NCBI GenBank assembly: GCA_965202735.1 | Contig: OZ241844.1 | Coordinates: 806,001 to 870,000, forward strand | Length of the DNA: 64,000 nucleotides | Reading direction: 5' to 3' | DNA from: HK1 sp965202735 | GTDB taxonomy: Bacteria; Pseudomonadota; Gammaproteobacteria; HK1 | Notes under the pieces: generated by a model | What the model saw: only the letters and a program-made list of their open reading frames with translations | The model's database searches: none | What the model was told of the DNA's origin: nothing | In this document: one piece after another, positions 62,427 through 64,000 of the stretch | How the letters are laid out: every line of letters starts with the position of its first letter | Numbering within the stretch: the stretch's first letter is position 1 | Program-made: the position numbers and the translations under genes

Positions 62427-63262
62427 CCACACACGACACCGAGAGATTGGCCGCTGTTGGCGTCTCGGTTTCGGAGAGCCCGGACTTGTGCTCCTTGGGG
62501 CTGAGCGACGGGCACCTGCATGACGCAATGGCCGAGATCGCCCTCCAAGTGCTCGCGTCGGGAAGGAGTCTGGCCTACGGAGGGGACCTGCGGAAACACG
62601 GATTCACGGAGCTTCTGGCCGAGCTGGTGGGACGGTATCGGAACCATCCCCGGCACGGCGGGACCATCGTCGTAACCGACTATCTGGCCTGGCCGGTGCA
62701 TATCCGGATGACGTCGGACGAGATCGCCGCATTCTCCACCGAACACGAGCCCGGCACCCGTCTCGTCTTCCTTGCGCTGGACGGTACGCGCCTCGCACGA
62801 GAGCAACGGCTGATGCTGCGTGCGCATGAGCCGGACGAAGAGGAATGGACGGAAGGGCTGACGGCGATGCGAACCGCCATGCGCGGGGACATTCGGGCGC
62901 GGATCGTGCTTGGCGGCAGGGTCGAGGGCTACAAGGGGGCAATGCCCGGTATTGCCGAGGAGGCATGCCTCTCTCTGGAAGCAGGCCAGCCCGTGTTCCT
63001 CGCAGGCGGGTTCGGCGGGTGCACACGCGACATCGCGGAGACGGTCGGCCTCGCCGAGCGCTGGGCCGGTTCGCGTGATGGATGGGCCGGCCGGGAGCGC
63101 TTCCACAAGTACTCGCCGGACGACCTGCACAATGGTCTTTCCCGCAAGGAGAACGCCATCCTGGCCCGTACGCCGCATATCCAGGAAGCAATCACCCTTG
63201 TCTCGCGGGGGCTGCGCCGAATCCTCGGAAGTGGAGAATCTGATGCACAAGGTATTCATTAG
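62423..63262 (+). CDS. SLOG-domain protein (nucleotide-sensing type)
   Basis: A 279-residue protein of the SLOG/LOG-like Rossmann superfamily: LASGRSLAYGGDLRKHG (about 45-60), then GGRVEGYKGAMPGIAEE (164-180) and FLAGGFGG (192-199), the glycine loops that bind nucleotide-derived ligands. In Thoeris ThsA a SLOG domain senses TIR-made cyclic ADP-ribose isomers. Here it is a stand-alone protein between two TIR genes, overlapping both (4 bases upstream, 20 downstream). Sensing of a TIR product is a reasonable inference. Confidence 0.75.
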   Translation: MTTHDTERLAAVGVSVSESPDLCSLGLSDGHLHDAMAEIALQVLASGRSLAYGGDLRKHGFTELLAELVGRYRNHPRHGGTIVVTDYLAWPVHIRMTSDEIAAFSTEHEPGTRLVFLALDGTRLAREQRLMLRAHEPDEEEWTEGLTAMRTAMRGDIRARIVLGGRVEGYKGAMPGIAEEACLSLEAGQPVFLAGGFGGCTRDIAETVGLAERWAGSRDGWAGRERFHKYSPDDLHNGLSRKENAILARTPHIQEAITLVSRGLRRILGSGESDAQGIH

Positions 63263-63842
63263 CTATCATCACCGGAACGACCAGTGGTACAAGGAGCGGC
63301 TGGTCGAATTCGGCAAGAATTACTCGATTTTCATGGATCGATCCGTCGACACCGGCGACATCCCGGACAACTGGACCGATGAGCAGATCCGTCGTGCCAT
63401 AAGAGACCGGTATCTCAGGGACTCGACGGTGACCATCGTGCTGGTCGGCAGTGAGACCAGACGTCGAAAACATATCGATTGGGAGATTTACTCGAGCATG
63501 TACGACGGCTCGGTGAACAAGAGATCAGGGATGGTTGTCGTCAACCTCCCGGGAACCTCCGACTACTTCAACGCCCCCCATGGTGATGAAGAGAAGAGGT
63601 TGCTATATCCGGAGATTAAGTTATGGGTACACGTCAAGGAACGGACGGAATACGAGCGCCGATATCCGTACATGCCTGATCGGATCATCGACAACTTAAT
63701 GCACCCGGACGTCAGGATTTCAATCGCTCCATGGGACAGAATGAACGAAAGGACACTCAGATTTCTGATCGATGCCGCCTTTAGTAGCCGCGCCAACTGC
63801 AAATACGACTTGCACAGATCCATGAGGCGGGCAAATTCGTGA
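63243..63842 (+). CDS. TIR-like protein, DUF1863/ThsB type
   Basis: A 199-residue protein with VFISYHH (4-10), FMDRSVDTGDIPD (about 30-42), YLRDSTVTIVLVGSETRRR (57-75) and HIDWEIYSSM (77-86), the pattern of ThsB-like TIR proteins that build NAD-derived signals on infection; E81 is a candidate catalytic Glu. The ATG at 63243 overlaps the SLOG gene by 20 bases. GC content drops visibly through this gene, suggesting recent transfer. Third gene of the operon. Confidence 0.8.
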   Translation: MHKVFISYHHRNDQWYKERLVEFGKNYSIFMDRSVDTGDIPDNWTDEQIRRAIRDRYLRDSTVTIVLVGSETRRRKHIDWEIYSSMYDGSVNKRSGMVVVNLPGTSDYFNAPHGDEEKRLLYPEIKLWVHVKERTEYERRYPYMPDRIIDNLMHPDVRISIAPWDRMNERTLRFLIDAAFSSRANCKYDLHRSMRRANS

Positions 63843-64000
63843 GCGGTCGTAGTCGTACCGAATCGACTAATGAAGCGCTGCAATCTCACTACGCATGAGC
63901 AGTCCCGCGATCTGGCCGGGCGGAACCTGTCAACGAGTCAACATCGAGACAGCGGCGGTCGGCTTTGTCTGGATAATCTGCAGTGTGGTGGCTGCGCCGG
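63843..64000. other. Window end, no gene seen
   Basis: The last 158 bases have no clear coding frame. A further gene may begin beyond the window. Confidence 0.4.

Overview
The window is very GC-rich (by eye near 70%) and reads as a gammaproteobacterial chromosome. Two conserved housekeeping blocks support this: folB, plsY and tsaD together near 7-9.5 kb, and rpsU, yqeY, dnaG and rpoD in order at 40.1-44.7 kb, the latter with a typical gammaproteobacterial sigma-70 N-terminus. Genes are dense. The gaps are filled with short dispersed and tandem repeats rather than RNA genes; I found no rRNA, tRNA or CRISPR array.

Layout. 1-2000: wreckage of a mobile island: an IS4-like transposase 5' part, a tyrosine integrase with an internal stop cut by that IS, a DNA methyltransferase N-terminal fragment and a frameshifted hicA-like toxin. 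2.1-9.5 kb: housekeeping genes (complex I NDUFA9-like protein, uppP, MidA/NDUFAF7-like methyltransferase, pteridine reductase, NUDIX hydrolase, folB, plsY, tsaD). 9.7-22 kb: a seven-gene redox locus with a five-heme-motif cytochrome, an outer-membrane barrel, a membrane-anchored FAD/2Fe-2S reductase, a tetraheme cytochrome, a cyclic-nucleotide-binding/4x[4Fe-4S] fusion, a membrane protein rich in transmembrane histidines, and a decaheme cytochrome. It looks like a transmembrane electron conduit. 22-33.2 kb: DUF924 protein, an indolepyruvate:ferredoxin oxidoreductase pair, an anti-sigma-type kinase, an RTX protein, phenylacetate-CoA ligase and an aromatic-amino-acid-type decarboxylase. 33.3-39.8 kb: a secreted lysine-repeat protein, then a Rieske / AioA-like molybdoenzyme / HEAT-repeat operon. 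40.1-44.7 kb: the macromolecular synthesis genes. 44.7-49.6 kb: a PotABCD-like ABC transporter with an MBL hydrolase. 50-57.2 kb: an LLM oxidoreductase, two trimethylamine-dehydrogenase-like flavoproteins and an ammonium transporter, suggesting uptake and N-demethylation of a methylated amine with ammonium handling. 57.3-63.8 kb: a defence-type island: a DUF499 ATPase with a small partner, then an overlapping TIR / SLOG / TIR operon whose composition suggests Thoeris-like nucleotide signalling.

Two dispersed repeat families run through the window. Family 1 is about 111 bp with ATTCCCGCC...GGCGGGAAT ends (ten copies and a fragment). Family 2 is about 130 bp (three copies); one copy lies inside the coding sequence of the HEAT-repeat gene and is translated in frame. 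Several tandem arrays (112, 90, 73, 21 and 16 bp units) sit at gene borders, one having duplicated the 5' end of a permease gene.

Functional calls rest on motifs and family recall from reading translations; no database search was possible.
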